Positions 1 through 9,624 of a stretch of 64,000 nt of DNA are shown in pieces. The stretch's first letter is position 1, and each line of letters starts with the position of its first letter. Source of the DNA: Salinimicrobium soli. Its GTDB lineage: Bacteria; Bacteroidota; Bacteroidia; Flavobacteriales; Flavobacteriaceae. A program made the position numbers and the translations under genes. The notes under the pieces were generated by a model. The model was not told the origin of the DNA. It made no database searches and saw only the letters and a program-made list of their open reading frames with translations. The stretch is from assembly GCF_048323655.1 (NCBI RefSeq), contig NZ_JBLUWW010000001.1:62001-126000 (forward strand). The letters run 5' to 3'.

Positions 1-1430
1 GTGGAAAATTCTTTGGAAGTAAATGTATAATCAGCAATCTTATTCAACAGGGCTGTGTTGTCTTTGATCTTTCTTAGCAGCTTTCCGTTCTTCGCCAGGT
101 GAAGCGTGAATTCATAAGGCGTGGTAGCACTTGTAAAACTGTTGATGAAGTAGGTAAAATCAGCACTGAAATCGGCACTGTTCTGGCCTGTCTTTTCAGT
201 AAGCTGCTTCTTGTGTTTCCCGTTGGTTCCAATGGAGAATACATCCCTGTTGATGCTTCCGTTCTCGGTACTCTGGTAAAAAACCGTTTTCGTTTTTGGG
301 TCAAGTCCGTAGTAGTTGGTCACGTCCCAATTCCCATCAGTCACCTGCTTCAGAAGTTTCCCTTCTTTGTTGTAAAGGTAAATGTGGTTCCATCCATCTT
401 TTTCGCTGGTCCAGATAAAACTGTTGTTATCCAAAAATGTCAAATTATCGGTGACATCCACATAAGCATCATCAGTTTCGTTCAGCACCACTTTAACCGA
501 ATTTTCTTTGGCACTCACGAAAAGAAGGTCCAAAACATTCTGGTGGCGGTTCAATACCTGTGCGCTCAATACTTCAGGATTATTCGTCCACTTTATCCGT
601 GGAATATAGAAATCTGAATAATCACCAAGTTCTACTGCAGAATTTTCTCCTTTTGCAACATCATACAGGTGCAGTGATACTTCGGAATTCTTTTCACCCG
701 CCTTCGGATATTTAAAGGTGGTTTTTGAAGGATACAGGTCCTGTCCATAGATATCCATTGAAAATTCAGGAACTTCAGATTCATCAAATTTCAGATAGGC
801 AATTTTTTCACCCGTTGGGTTCCAGTGAAAAGCTTTCACAAAGGAGAACTCTTCTTCATACACCCAATCTGTGATCCCATTGATGATCTTATTTTTCTCT
901 CCGTCCTCAGTTACTTTTGTAAATTCTCCTGAAGCCAGTTCTTTGATCAGAATATTATTATCCAGCACGAAAGCCACTTTTTTACCGTCAGGTGAAAGCG
1001 TTGGCTCCTGTATCTTGTGTTCACTTATTTTCTGAAGTTCTTTACTCTGCAGGTCATACACGTAAAAGATTCCGCGGGTAGAATGACGATAAATAGACTC
1101 CAGTTCCGTTCCAAGAATGAGCTTGGTTTCGGTGTCATTAAATTGAAAATCGGTGAAATATGCAATTTCCGGAAGGTTAGCACTGCTTAAGATGGTGCGG
1201 GTCTTTTCTCCGGATTCATAAGAGTACACATCTATTGTGGAAGTACGGGTGGCTCTGTCAAAATTAAGGATCACATACTCCTTTCCATTGTTCAACGACT
1301 GCAGGGATTGCAGGTATTCCTGTCTAAAGGTCCCATTCCAGATTTCGTCAAGAGTGATTTCTTTTTTTTGTGCAGAGACTAACGAAGTGGCCGTTAGCAA
1401 GAAGGCAAAAAGCCTAAAGGTCAATTTCAT
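1..1430 (-). CDS. Dipeptidyl peptidase IV (S9 family), N-terminal part, cut by window edge
   Basis: Reading leftward from an ATG at 1430, an open frame of 476 codons runs off the window without a stop. It begins with a signal peptide (about residues 1-20, ending LVSA|QKK) and continues as beta-propeller-like sequence typical of the DPP-IV N-terminal domain. The motif DWVYEEE at about residues 188-194 is the double-Glu loop that DPP-IV enzymes use to hold the substrate N-terminus. The catalytic alpha/beta-hydrolase domain would lie outside the window. Secreted or periplasmic cleavage of Xaa-Pro dipeptides is the family role. It is divergent from the HMG-CoA reductase gene across 217 bp. Family call is firm; completeness cannot be judged. 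Confidence 0.9.
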   Translation of the reverse strand, partial: MKLTFRLFAFLLTATSLVSAQKKEITLDEIWNGTFRQEYLQSLQSLNNGKEYVILNFDRATRTSTIDVYSYESGEKTRTILSSANLPEIAYFTDFQFNDTETKLILGTELESIYRHSTRGIFYVYDLQSKELQKISEHKIQEPTLSPDGKKVAFVLDNNILIKELASGEFTKVTEDGEKNKIINGITDWVYEEEFSFVKAFHWNPTGEKIAYLKFDESEVPEFSMDIYGQDLYPSKTTFKYPKAGEKNSEVSLHLYDVAKGENSAVELGDYSDFYIPRIKWTNNPEVLSAQVLNRHQNVLDLLFVSAKENSVKVVLNETDDAYVDVTDNLTFLDNNSFIWTSEKDGWNHIYLYNKEGKLLKQVTDGNWDVTNYYGLDPKTKTVFYQSTENGSINRDVFSIGTNGKHKKQLTEKTGQNSADFSADFTYFINSFTSATTPYEFTLHLAKNGKLLRKIKDNTALLNKIADYTFTSKEFS

Positions 1431-1623
1431 CCTATACTGTTAAAAAAATGCTTGCCAAGTTTACTAAAAATTCGTCTAAAAAACAGGTTTTTCAGTGTTA
1501 AATCCTAATAAGATGTTAAAGAAAAATGGCTGTTCTTACTTCTGAAAAAAGTAAAAAAACAGAGGTCTTGAAAACCAGCAGAATAGAAGAGGCATAATTC
1601 TGCCACATATTTTCGAGTAATTG

Positions 1624-1631
1624 TATCTTTG
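1624..1631 (+). promoter_or_regulatory. Bacteroidota-type -7 element upstream of HMG-CoA reductase
   Basis: TATCTTTG matches the TAnnTTTG consensus exactly and ends 16 bp before the ATG at 1648. No clear TTTG -33 box is seen at the usual spacing, so the upstream half is weak. A start here gives a very short leader and favours the ATG at 1648 or 1651 over the in-frame TTG at 1642. Confidence 0.5.
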
Positions 1632-1647
1632 ATCTTCCAAATTGAAT

Positions 1648-2964
1648 ATGATGATCGACCCAATTTCCGGTTTTTCAAAGCTCAGCAAGCACGAAAAGAT
1701 CGAATGGCTTCACAGCACCTATTTAAAAGATTCTGAAAATGCCTATCAGATCCTGGAACAATACTGGAACCAGGACCAGCAACTGCAAAAATTGCACGAA
1801 GAGTTCACTGAGAACACTTTATCCAACTATTACCTGCCTTTTGGCCTCGCCCCTAATTTTTTGATCAATGATTACCGCTACGCCATACCTATGGCTATTG
1901 AAGAGAGCTCGGTAATTGCCGCGGCCAGCAAGGCGGCCAAATTCTGGGGTAAACATGGTGGATTCAAAGCAGAAGTACTTGGCACCAAAAAAATAGGGCA
2001 GGTTCATTTTCTTTTCCACGGAAAAAAGGAGAAGCTATTTGCCTTTTTTGAAGAGGTAAAACCGGTGTTGCTTAAGGCGGTGCAGCCGCTTGTAAAGAAC
2101 ATGGAAAAACGCGGCGGCGGAGTTTTAAATCTGGAAGTGCGTGATAAGACGGAAGAGCTCGAAGGCTACTACCAGCTGCACTGCACCTTCGAAACGAAGG
2201 ATTCTATGGGAGCCAATTTTATCAATTCCTGCCTTGAGCGTTTCGCAGAAACCTTTCAGGAAGCCGCAAAAGAGAATTCCGCTTTTTCAAATACAGAGAA
2301 AGAGATTGAAGTCATTATGAGCATCCTGTCAAATTACGTGCCGGAGTGCCTGGTGAGAGCAGAAGTGTCGTGTCCTGTTGAACAACTTGCCGATCATCAT
2401 TTGAGCGGACAGGAATTAGCCGATAAATTTTTACAAGCCATTCGCATAGCTGAAATTGAACCATACCGGGCTGTTACCCATAACAAGGGGATCATGAACG
2501 GAATTGATGCCGTTGTCCTCGCAACCGGTAATGATTTTAGGGCGGTAGAAGCCGGAATTCATGCCTACGCTTCCCGAAATGGTAGATACAGCAGCCTTTC
2601 TCACGCTGAAGTCGAGAACGGAATTTTCAGGTTCTGGATGGAAATTCCGCTGGCCCTGGGAACAGTTGGAGGCTTAACGGGATTGCACCCACTTTCAAGA
2701 GTGGCACTGGAAATTCTGCAAAGACCTTCCGCCGAAGATCTTATGAAAATTGTTGCTGTTGCCGGACTGGCGCAAAACTTTGCAGCCGTACGTTCCCTGA
2801 TCACCACGGGAATTCAGCAGGGACATATGAAAATGCACCTCATGAATATCCTGAATCAGCTGAAAGCTACTCCTGAAGAAAAAGAGGCGCTCACCAAATA
2901 CTTCAAGAAGCACAACGTCTCCCACAGTGCGGTCGAGGAACAACTAAAACTTCTCAGAAGCTAA
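1648..2964 (+). CDS. mvaA: Hydroxymethylglutaryl-CoA reductase, class II type
   Basis: Converts HMG-CoA to mevalonate (or the reverse), the committing step of the mevalonate route to isoprenoids. About 438 residues, close to bacterial class II enzymes. The catalytic set can be read: Glu in PMAIEESSV (about 85), Lys in NKGIMNGID (about 280), Asp in ATGNDFR (about 296) and a C-terminal His in MKMHLMN (about 397). An in-frame TTG at 1642 would add two residues; ATG at 1648 is preferred because of the promoter position. The stop overlaps the ATG of the following GHMP kinase by one base (TAATG), so the two are translationally coupled. A biosynthetic direction is inferred from that neighbour and the mevalonate kinase locus at 43-45 kb. 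Confidence 0.93.
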   Translation: MMIDPISGFSKLSKHEKIEWLHSTYLKDSENAYQILEQYWNQDQQLQKLHEEFTENTLSNYYLPFGLAPNFLINDYRYAIPMAIEESSVIAAASKAAKFWGKHGGFKAEVLGTKKIGQVHFLFHGKKEKLFAFFEEVKPVLLKAVQPLVKNMEKRGGGVLNLEVRDKTEELEGYYQLHCTFETKDSMGANFINSCLERFAETFQEAAKENSAFSNTEKEIEVIMSILSNYVPECLVRAEVSCPVEQLADHHLSGQELADKFLQAIRIAEIEPYRAVTHNKGIMNGIDAVVLATGNDFRAVEAGIHAYASRNGRYSSLSHAEVENGIFRFWMEIPLALGTVGGLTGLHPLSRVALEILQRPSAEDLMKIVAVAGLAQNFAAVRSLITTGIQQGHMKMHLMNILNQLKATPEEKEALTKYFKKHNVSHSAVEEQLKLLRS

Positions 2965-3887
2965 TGCAAAAATATTTTAGCCACGGGAAATTATTGATCA
3001 CAGGAGAATATGTGGTACTAGATGGGGCTACTGCCCTGGCCTTGCCCACCAAAAAAGGACAAAGTCTGGAGGTCGAAGAGATTGACCGGCCGGTTATCGA
3101 ATGGAGGAGCCTGGACCATAATGGAGAAACCTGGTTTGAAATTGAATTTTCTCTGAAAGATATCTTTTCCGAAGAAAATAAGATCCCTCACAGGAAAGAT
3201 CTCACCACTGAAGAGAGATTGACGAGCCTGTTAAAGACAGCGGTGAGATTGGAATCCCCTATTCTTTCAGAGCAAAAAGGTTTTAAAGTAATCACCAGTA
3301 CAGATTTCCCATTAGATTGGGGACTTGGCACCTCTTCCACCCTGGTTGCGAATATCTCAAAATGGCTGCAGGTGGACCCTTTTGACCTGCTGGAATCCAC
3401 TTTTGGAGGCAGTGGTTATGATGTGGCGGTCGCAATGGAAGGGAAACCCATCACGTACCAGATCCATGGTGACAACAGAAGTATTCTCACTACTTCTTAT
3501 GACCCGGAATTTAATGATTCCCTTTTCTTTGTCCACCTGAACAAAAAGCAGAATAGCCGGGATTCGATCAATTACTATAGAAGCAGAGATACCGAAGATA
3601 TCAACACGGCGGTTGAAAAGATCTCCTCACTAACACATCAGGCAATATCCTGTACCAGCCTTTCAGAATTTGAGTTGCTGCTTGAGATCCATGAGAACAT
3701 TATCTCTCAGCTTACAGGCTTAAAAAAGGTAAAAACCGAACTCTTTCCGGATTATCCGGGTGCCATAAAGAGCCTTGGAGGCTGGGGTGGCGATTTTTGC
3801 CTGGTTACAGGTGACGAATCAAAACTGGATTACTTCAGGAGTAAGAGCTATAATACCATCATTCCTTACAAGGAGATGATCCTCTAA
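2964..3887 (+). CDS. GHMP kinase of the GYDIA type (candidate phosphomevalonate kinase)
   Basis: A 307-residue small-molecule kinase. The N-terminus HGKLLITGEYVVLDG is the GHMP substrate-binding start, GLGTSST (about 120-126) is the ATP-binding loop, and GYDVA (about 151-155) is the motif that names the Bacteroidota GYDIA subfamily. It is fused by overlap to mvaA. Mevalonate kinase and diphosphomevalonate decarboxylase lie together at 43-45 kb, so the missing step, phosphomevalonate kinase, is the natural assignment; this is inference from pathway gaps, not from residues. A terminator follows 16 bp after the stop. Confidence 0.8.
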   Translation: MQKYFSHGKLLITGEYVVLDGATALALPTKKGQSLEVEEIDRPVIEWRSLDHNGETWFEIEFSLKDIFSEENKIPHRKDLTTEERLTSLLKTAVRLESPILSEQKGFKVITSTDFPLDWGLGTSSTLVANISKWLQVDPFDLLESTFGGSGYDVAVAMEGKPITYQIHGDNRSILTTSYDPEFNDSLFFVHLNKKQNSRDSINYYRSRDTEDINTAVEKISSLTHQAISCTSLSEFELLLEIHENIISQLTGLKKVKTELFPDYPGAIKSLGGWGGDFCLVTGDESKLDYFRSKSYNTIIPYKEMIL

Positions 3888-3902
3888 CTATCCAAAAAGA
3901 GT

Positions 3903-3935
3903 AAAAAAAAGACCCTTCATCTGAAGGGTCTTTTT
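3903..3935. terminator. Bidirectional hairpin terminator
   Basis: The arms GACCCTTCA and TGAAGGGTC (3911-3929) are flanked by an A-run (3903-3910) and a T-run (3931-3935). It lies between the convergent GHMP kinase and PpiD-like genes and can serve both. Confidence 0.85.
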
Positions 3936-3954
3936 GTAATTAGAGGTGATCCTA

Positions 3955-6075
3955 CTAGTAGAATTTCGCCCTGTTATCTTCGATCTCTGCAGCCTTTTCA
4001 AGGGCAGAGAATACTTCAGTAGTAATAGTTGTTCTTCTGGCAGAAGTCTCACGATTAGCGTACGGTCTGTAAGATTCCATTTCAGGAGCGCTGGTCTTCT
4101 TAAGAAGCTTCACTACAAAAACACCTTTTTGACCTTCAATTGGTTTGCTGATAGCACCTTCTTCAAGAGCGAAAGCAGTACCAACCACGTAAGGTTCACT
4201 TCCAACACCCGGAAGCACAGGACTGTTGCGGTTCACAGCATTTGCAGTGTTTACTTCCACATTTTGTCCGCTTGCAATAGCCTCAAGAGTTTCTCCTTTC
4301 ATTCTTTCTTTTATGATCGCAGCTTTCTTCTCCTTTTGCAGAATAGGGATTACAGTTGATGAGGCAGCCTCTACAGACTTCACTCCTTTTTTGTGAACTC
4401 CGGTTACCTGAGCAACAATATATCCGTCAGCCACATCAAATCTTTTGATATCACCTTCTTCTACATCTTCTTCAAATGCCCACTGAACGATCCTTCTTTG
4501 AGGTCCAACACCAGGAATATCTTCCTGCAGTTGTTGAATTTCTTTTACCGGCTTCACCTCAAGATTGTTCTCTTTTGCCAGTTCAGCAAAATCAGCATCT
4601 CTGGCTGCCAGTTCAAATTTGGTCACTTCAGCAAAAAGCTGATTCATGGTCTTTTCTGAAGGCTGAATTTCACGGGCAACAGTTGCCAGTTTAATAGCTT
4701 TTTCTTTAGCTGTCTGATCTTCTACTTCAATAACATGATATCCGAACTGAGTTTCTACAACCCCGATTGATCCTTTACTGTTAGTGAATACGAAATCATT
4801 AAAGGCAGGCACCATAGTTCCCGGAACAAACCATCCCAGATCTCCGGCATCTTCCTTATTGGAAGCATCGGCAGAATATTCAGAGGCCAGTTCAGCAAAT
4901 TTTGACTTGTCTTTCTTAACAACATTTACAATGCTGTCAGCAAGTTCTTTGGCCTGAGTTTTAGTTCTGGAAAGATCTCCTCCAACAGGTGAACCCTGGT
5001 AAGCAACCAGGATGTGTCTTGCTTTTGCAGAATCAGGGATCTGCTCTACAGCCACTACTCTGGATACTTTCCAATATGAGTTGTCTTTGTATGGACCATA
5101 GGTCTCTCCTTCTTCAAGGTTATAAAGAGCATCGGCATGCTCCTGTGGCAGGTTGTCCTTGAACAGGAAGCGGTCTCTGTATTTTATATCTGAATTCTCA
5201 TTCACGAACATCTCCCAGTTTGGAGTAGTCCCAAATCCTGGTAGCGTATCATTTGTTTTAGTAACAGCATTGTATTCAACTTTCTTCTGAAGCAGACCAC
5301 CCAGCTCGGCTTCTACTTGACCTTCATCTTCTATAGAAGCGGCTTCCGAATACTTTACATATTGAATATCACGGGAAGCTTCTGTCTTAAATTGCTCAGG
5401 ATGCTCGTCGATATAATCTTTGATCTCAGATTTGGAAACTTCAACTTCAGAATCAGGTACTGAAGTAAAAGGAATGTTTACAAATTCCATGTCTACATTG
5501 TCGTTGGCAAACCTGTAAGCCTGCTCTCCTTCTAAAAGAGTAGCGCCTACACCGGCTTTCACAAGACTCAGGTATATATTTTCCCTGGCAGATTTAGCAA
5601 TGGAATTCTCAAAATCAAGCCATTGTTGGTAAGCTTCAGGAGAAGTAGTCTTTAAAGTTGCTACATATTCTCTCAGCTTGTTCTCATCAAACATTCCGGC
5701 TTCATTGGTGAAGTTTGGATTGTTTGCCATCTGCTCAGCCATCATCGCCTTGATCTGGGCTTCTTCTACACGAATTCCAAGTTCTTCGAACTGCTCCTCC
5801 AGTAAAACACGGCGCACATTCATATCCCAAACCATACTAACAGCCTGGGCAGTCGAAGCATTGGGACCAAGATTTCTCTGATAAGCCTCTACCTGACGGG
5901 CAAACTGCTCCCTGTCTAAGTCTTCTCCATTGATGGTCGCAATTGTGTTTCTTGATTTCTGGGAAACCATTCCTCCATTTCTGATCACATCAGCAAGGAC
6001 GAAGGAAAAAAGCGCCAAAGCAATAATAACGATCAGGAAAACCGAACGTTGCCTTATTTTATTTAATACTGCCAT
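3955..6075 (-). CDS. PpiD/SurA-like peptidyl-prolyl isomerase, membrane-anchored
   Basis: A 706-residue envelope chaperone. A single N-terminal membrane helix (VFLIVIIALALFSFVLADVI, about 11-30) anchors it, followed by a SurA-N type domain and a parvulin-type rotamase domain that begins near ARHILVAY (about 350) and ends with FGYHVIEVED. The C-terminal half is a second, less clear isomerase-like region. Architecture matches PpiD, which helps outer-membrane and secreted proteins fold in the periplasm. It is last in the minus-strand operon that starts at coaX and is separated from the CBS/CorC gene by 98 bp. It ends at the bidirectional terminator. Confidence 0.9.
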   Translation of the reverse strand: MAVLNKIRQRSVFLIVIIALALFSFVLADVIRNGGMVSQKSRNTIATINGEDLDREQFARQVEAYQRNLGPNASTAQAVSMVWDMNVRRVLLEEQFEELGIRVEEAQIKAMMAEQMANNPNFTNEAGMFDENKLREYVATLKTTSPEAYQQWLDFENSIAKSARENIYLSLVKAGVGATLLEGEQAYRFANDNVDMEFVNIPFTSVPDSEVEVSKSEIKDYIDEHPEQFKTEASRDIQYVKYSEAASIEDEGQVEAELGGLLQKKVEYNAVTKTNDTLPGFGTTPNWEMFVNENSDIKYRDRFLFKDNLPQEHADALYNLEEGETYGPYKDNSYWKVSRVVAVEQIPDSAKARHILVAYQGSPVGGDLSRTKTQAKELADSIVNVVKKDKSKFAELASEYSADASNKEDAGDLGWFVPGTMVPAFNDFVFTNSKGSIGVVETQFGYHVIEVEDQTAKEKAIKLATVAREIQPSEKTMNQLFAEVTKFELAARDADFAELAKENNLEVKPVKEIQQLQEDIPGVGPQRRIVQWAFEEDVEEGDIKRFDVADGYIVAQVTGVHKKGVKSVEAASSTVIPILQKEKKAAIIKERMKGETLEAIASGQNVEVNTANAVNRNSPVLPGVGSEPYVVGTAFALEEGAISKPIEGQKGVFVVKLLKKTSAPEMESYRPYANRETSARRTTITTEVFSALEKAAEIEDNRAKFY

Positions 6076-6173
6076 TTTTTATGTTATTTATTCTAAAATA
6101 CAGGGGGCGAAAATAACGTTTTTAGGATTATTAAAAAACTATAAATCCGCAAAATGTGAGGAAAATCTTAAAA

Positions 6174-7460
6174 TTAGTCCTGAGGTTTTATTCTTAGCTC
6201 TACCAGCTCAATTTTGGTGTTAGAAACTTCCTTGATATGAAAAGTAATATCATCGATCTTTACAATACCATCCCGGGGAGGAATCTCTTCAGTGTGATTA
6301 ACAATATAACCTCCAAGGGTCTCGTAATTCTCCCCCACCGGTAAGTCCAGCTTATATGTTTCGTTCAGATAATCCACCTCCAAACGTGCTGAAAAAAGGT
6401 AGTGGTTCTCACCCAGCTTTTCTTCAATCAACACCACAGGATCATGTTCATCCTCGATCTCCCCAAACAATTCTTCCACAATATCTTCAACGGTCATCAT
6501 TCCACTGGTTCCGCCGTATTCGTCAATTACAACTGCAATACTTTTCCTTTTTTTGATCAGGATATTAAGCACATCTTTCACCAACATGGTTTCGGGGACA
6601 AAAACTACAGGAAGAAGAATTGACTTTAAACTTGTCGGCTTTTTAAAAAGTTCAAAAGAGTGGATATAGCCAATAATGTCGTCAATATTCTCTTTGTATA
6701 CCAGGATCTTCGAAAGTCCTGTAGCGGTAAATGTCTCCACCAGTTGCCCTGGATCTGTAGTGATCTCCACAGCTACAATCTCCGTTCTGGGGATCATCAC
6801 TTCCCTTGATTTTACTTCGGAAAATTCCAGGGCATTCTGAAAGATCTGAATTTCAGTATCGATCTCCTGATCTTCCTCAACCTTTTCCATCTGCTCTGTA
6901 ATGTAATTTCCCAGTTCCACCTTGGTAAAGGCTAACTGAACTTCATCGCCCTGAGTCTTGAAAAAGCGCTTCAGCACAAAATCTGATATCCAGATCACGA
7001 AAGAGGAAATAAAGCTAAAAAGCACATAGAACAGGTATGCCGGTAAAGCAAAAAACTTCAGCAGGGTATTGGCATAGATCTGAAAAAATACTTTGGGTAA
7101 AAATTCCGCAGTCAACAGGATTATCAGTGTGGAAATTACCGTTTGAGTCAGCAGGCTTAGATCAAAAAAGATATATCGAAGGATCTCATTTTGGACCTCC
7201 ATAGAACTGATCCAGGCCATTAGCAGATCTCCCATAAAAAATCCGTACACCACCAGGGCAATATTGTTGCCCACTAACATGGTCGCAATGAACTTGGAAG
7301 GTTTTTTCGTTAATCGCCGAAGTACCTTGGCAAGGAAATCATTTTGCTTCTTTTCGATTTCTACATGGATCTTGTTGGCAGATACATAGGCTATCTCCAT
7401 GCCCGAAAAGAAAGCAGAAAGGAGCAGAGAGCATAAAATAATAAATATCTGAAAGGCCAT
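6174..7460 (-). CDS. Hemolysin-family / CNNM-CBS-CorC membrane protein
   Basis: A 428-residue protein with the order CNNM transmembrane domain (about 1-190, starting FIILCSLLLSAFFSGMEIAY), a CBS pair (from about SREVMIPRTEIVAVE to VEDIVEELFGEIEDEH) and a C-terminal CorC_HlyC domain (LFSARLEVDYLNE onward). Family members act in divalent cation (Mg/Co) homeostasis; the gliding-associated GldE protein is of the same family, so a gliding role is possible but not shown. It follows the small membrane gene by 5 bp in the envelope operon. Confidence 0.88.
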   Translation of the reverse strand: MAFQIFIILCSLLLSAFFSGMEIAYVSANKIHVEIEKKQNDFLAKVLRRLTKKPSKFIATMLVGNNIALVVYGFFMGDLLMAWISSMEVQNEILRYIFFDLSLLTQTVISTLIILLTAEFLPKVFFQIYANTLLKFFALPAYLFYVLFSFISSFVIWISDFVLKRFFKTQGDEVQLAFTKVELGNYITEQMEKVEEDQEIDTEIQIFQNALEFSEVKSREVMIPRTEIVAVEITTDPGQLVETFTATGLSKILVYKENIDDIIGYIHSFELFKKPTSLKSILLPVVFVPETMLVKDVLNILIKKRKSIAVVIDEYGGTSGMMTVEDIVEELFGEIEDEHDPVVLIEEKLGENHYLFSARLEVDYLNETYKLDLPVGENYETLGGYIVNHTEEIPPRDGIVKIDDITFHIKEVSNTKIELVELRIKPQD

Positions 7461-7465
7461 GCCTG

Positions 7466-7657
7466 TTATTTCTTCCGGTTATCGTACTTGTGTCTGAAAT
7501 GCCTTCTGAAAAAGAACATAAAAACCCCTATCACCACAAAAAACAGGAATAGGTACGCCTGGTTGCGATCAGTATTCCAGATTCGAATTGCTTCATAAAG
7601 GAAAAAAACTGCTGCTGCCAGATAGGCGATTTCAAAAAAGCGGGAAAGTTTCATCAT
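7466..7657 (-). CDS. Small two-helix membrane protein, unknown function
   Basis: A 63-residue protein with two hydrophobic segments (FFEIAYLAAAVFFLYEAIRI and AYLFLFFVVIGVFMFFF) and a very basic C-terminus RRHFRHKYDNRKK, which suggests both ends face the cytoplasm. Its ATG overlaps the stop of the LptC-like gene (CAATGATG) and it sits 5 bp before the CBS/CorC gene. The tight coupling supports a real gene. I do not recognise a family. Confidence 0.75.
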   Translation of the reverse strand: MMKLSRFFEIAYLAAAVFFLYEAIRIWNTDRNQAYLFLFFVVIGVFMFFFRRHFRHKYDNRKK

Positions 7658-8223
7658 TGTTGTTGTTCTTCTTCTATTATTTGAACACCTACGTTGGACC
7701 TGGAACGGAAATTACTGAATTCCTGATTACTATCAAAGCCTTCTCCCTCATTGAGGGCGCCGTTCTTAAACCTGATGGTGTTACGTTGGTCTGTAAATAT
7801 CCAGTTGTTGGCCTGGTCCCAATAGAGTTGATCTGCATTTAAAATGGTGCTGTCACTAGTGACTATGACAACATTGCCCTGCAAGTCTACAAGACCGGTT
7901 TCGTTATAAACGATCCCATAATCTGCAGTTACGGTATTCTTCTGGTTCTCTTCATTGAAAAATTCTACCTCCAGGCCTTCGGGAAATTCCCGGTAGGCAA
8001 ACTCTTTATTGGTGAAGTCCCTCATTTTATCGCTTCTAAGGACAGCGACCACCTTTCCGGAATCGGTATACTTAAGATTTATTCCTGTGCCGATAGCCTG
8101 TGGGGCATCTTCAGGCATTTGCATTTCCCGCACCCCTTTAAGGTTCCCCTCACATGAAAAAAGCATTGCCACAAAAAGGATTGTGACAATGCCTGTATAA
8201 ATATTCCGGTATGTGAATTTCAT
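7654..8223 (-). CDS. lptC: LptC-like lipoprotein (LPS export)
   Basis: A 189-residue lipoprotein with signal peptide ending in the lipobox LFSC (about residues 18-21). The body has the repeated beta-strand pattern of the LptC/OstA jelly roll (EFFNEENQKNTVTADYG, LVDLQGNVVIVTSD), so it is expected to bridge inner membrane and periplasm in lipopolysaccharide transport. An ATG at 8253 would add ten residues but would overlap the upstream gene; the ATG at 8223 starts right after that gene's stop and directly at the signal peptide. The family call rests on fold pattern and operon context. Confidence 0.75.
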   Translation of the reverse strand: MKFTYRNIYTGIVTILFVAMLFSCEGNLKGVREMQMPEDAPQAIGTGINLKYTDSGKVVAVLRSDKMRDFTNKEFAYREFPEGLEVEFFNEENQKNTVTADYGIVYNETGLVDLQGNVVIVTSDSTILNADQLYWDQANNWIFTDQRNTIRFKNGALNEGEGFDSNQEFSNFRSRSNVGVQIIEEEQQQ

Positions 8224-8224
8224 A

Positions 8225-9595
8225 TTACAAGTTAGGTACGCGTACGCTTTCACCTATCCAACATCCAATGTTGATGGTCTTACCCTGCATATCTTCCTGG
8301 AAGATATCTGAGCGTTGTGGAGCACGACCTCTATAGGCTGCAGCAGTTTCATTTGCATTACTACTGATAGAAGGATCTACTCTACCTGCTCTTGCAGCGT
8401 AGTCTGCAGCTAACCAGTAAACAGCTCTTTTCTCGAAAGCAGTGTTACCACAGTTGTTAGCACTCTGCGCATACATGTGTGCAATTTGTAAGTATGCTCT
8501 ACCAAAAGAAGGTTTCGCGTTCAAAGCTTTTCTATAATAGTTACGAGCTTGCGAGAACTGTCCTTTTTCTTTATAGCTATGAGCGATCTTGTTATAAACA
8601 GTTGCCTTATCACTTGGTTTTGTTTCAAGCTCAGCAGACTGGTTATAGTACTCAAGTGCTTTAGAATTGTTTCCTTCAGCTTCAGCCAACTGTCCTAAAT
8701 AAAGGGCTGACTTTGCAGAAGGTTCTGCTTTATGAAGTGCCTCCACCATCTTAAAGAACAATGGATCATTGGTACAGTCTTTAGCAGACATTCTTCCGGC
8801 AGCTCTTTTTAACCAATCAGTATTAGTTTTGTTAGCTTCAAAATCCTTGCTGTAAAGCGGGATCAAATTATCACAGTCTGCACGCTGTCCAAGTTTAGCA
8901 TCAATACTTCCTTTTACAGAACTATAAGCTTTCAGGTTCACTTCATAAGCGTTCAGTTTTTTCTCTTCCTTAGCAGTAAGGCTCTCTCCGGCTTCCTGCT
9001 TATCAAGAAGTTTCTTTAAACCTTCAGCCATCTCATTCTCGTCATTTTCAACTTCAGCGATCACGATGTCATATTTATCAAAAACATCCTGAAGGGTTTT
9101 CTTACCTGCATCCTGAAGTTCTACAAGAAGGTAGAAGTAAGTATACAGAGACTTCGCATTGAAACTTGCCTTATCTTCCTTAAAGGCTCTATCAAAGGCA
9201 GCAAACTGCTCTTCTGTAGTTCCTAATTTATTATCGTACATCACCTGGGCGATATCTACATAAACTTCACCTGCCTCAGTCTTTGCAGGGAAATGTTGAA
9301 GACGCTCTTTATAAAGTTCGATAAGATCTTTTGCGATTGCCTCTTTTTCAGCACCGGTCGCGTTGTCAAGTTTGTCCTTTAAAACACGCTCTCCGTACTG
9401 ATAGGTCACAATGCTATATGTAGGACATTCTTTCCTTAAAGTCTGAATACGTGGGTAAGCCGCATCATAGTTTTTAGCTTTTGCATCGCTGTAAGCCAGA
9501 GAAGCAGTTGTTGCACATTCTTGATTGGCTTGCGCCTGAAGTGCACCCGTACTCAATAGTACCCCGGAAAGAAATAATATAAGCTTGGTTTTCAT
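8225..9595 (-). CDS. Secreted tetratricopeptide-repeat protein
   Basis: A 456-residue exported protein with a signal peptide ending LQAQANQ (about residue 22). TPR-like helices are clearest in the C-terminal half: SALYLGQLAEAEGNNSKALEYYNQSAEL and KATVYNKIAHSYKEKGQFSQARNYYRKAL. The middle is charged and helical. It may act as a periplasmic adaptor for the neighbouring outer-membrane and LPS-transport proteins; that is inference from the operon. The gap to the LptC-like start is 1 bp. Confidence 0.82.
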   Translation of the reverse strand: MKTKLILFLSGVLLSTGALQAQANQECATTASLAYSDAKAKNYDAAYPRIQTLRKECPTYSIVTYQYGERVLKDKLDNATGAEKEAIAKDLIELYKERLQHFPAKTEAGEVYVDIAQVMYDNKLGTTEEQFAAFDRAFKEDKASFNAKSLYTYFYLLVELQDAGKKTLQDVFDKYDIVIAEVENDENEMAEGLKKLLDKQEAGESLTAKEEKKLNAYEVNLKAYSSVKGSIDAKLGQRADCDNLIPLYSKDFEANKTNTDWLKRAAGRMSAKDCTNDPLFFKMVEALHKAEPSAKSALYLGQLAEAEGNNSKALEYYNQSAELETKPSDKATVYNKIAHSYKEKGQFSQARNYYRKALNAKPSFGRAYLQIAHMYAQSANNCGNTAFEKRAVYWLAADYAARAGRVDPSISSNANETAAAYRGRAPQRSDIFQEDMQGKTINIGCWIGESVRVPNL

Positions 9596-9624
9596 AGTTT
9601 AAGTTTTATTCCTAAAATTAGTAT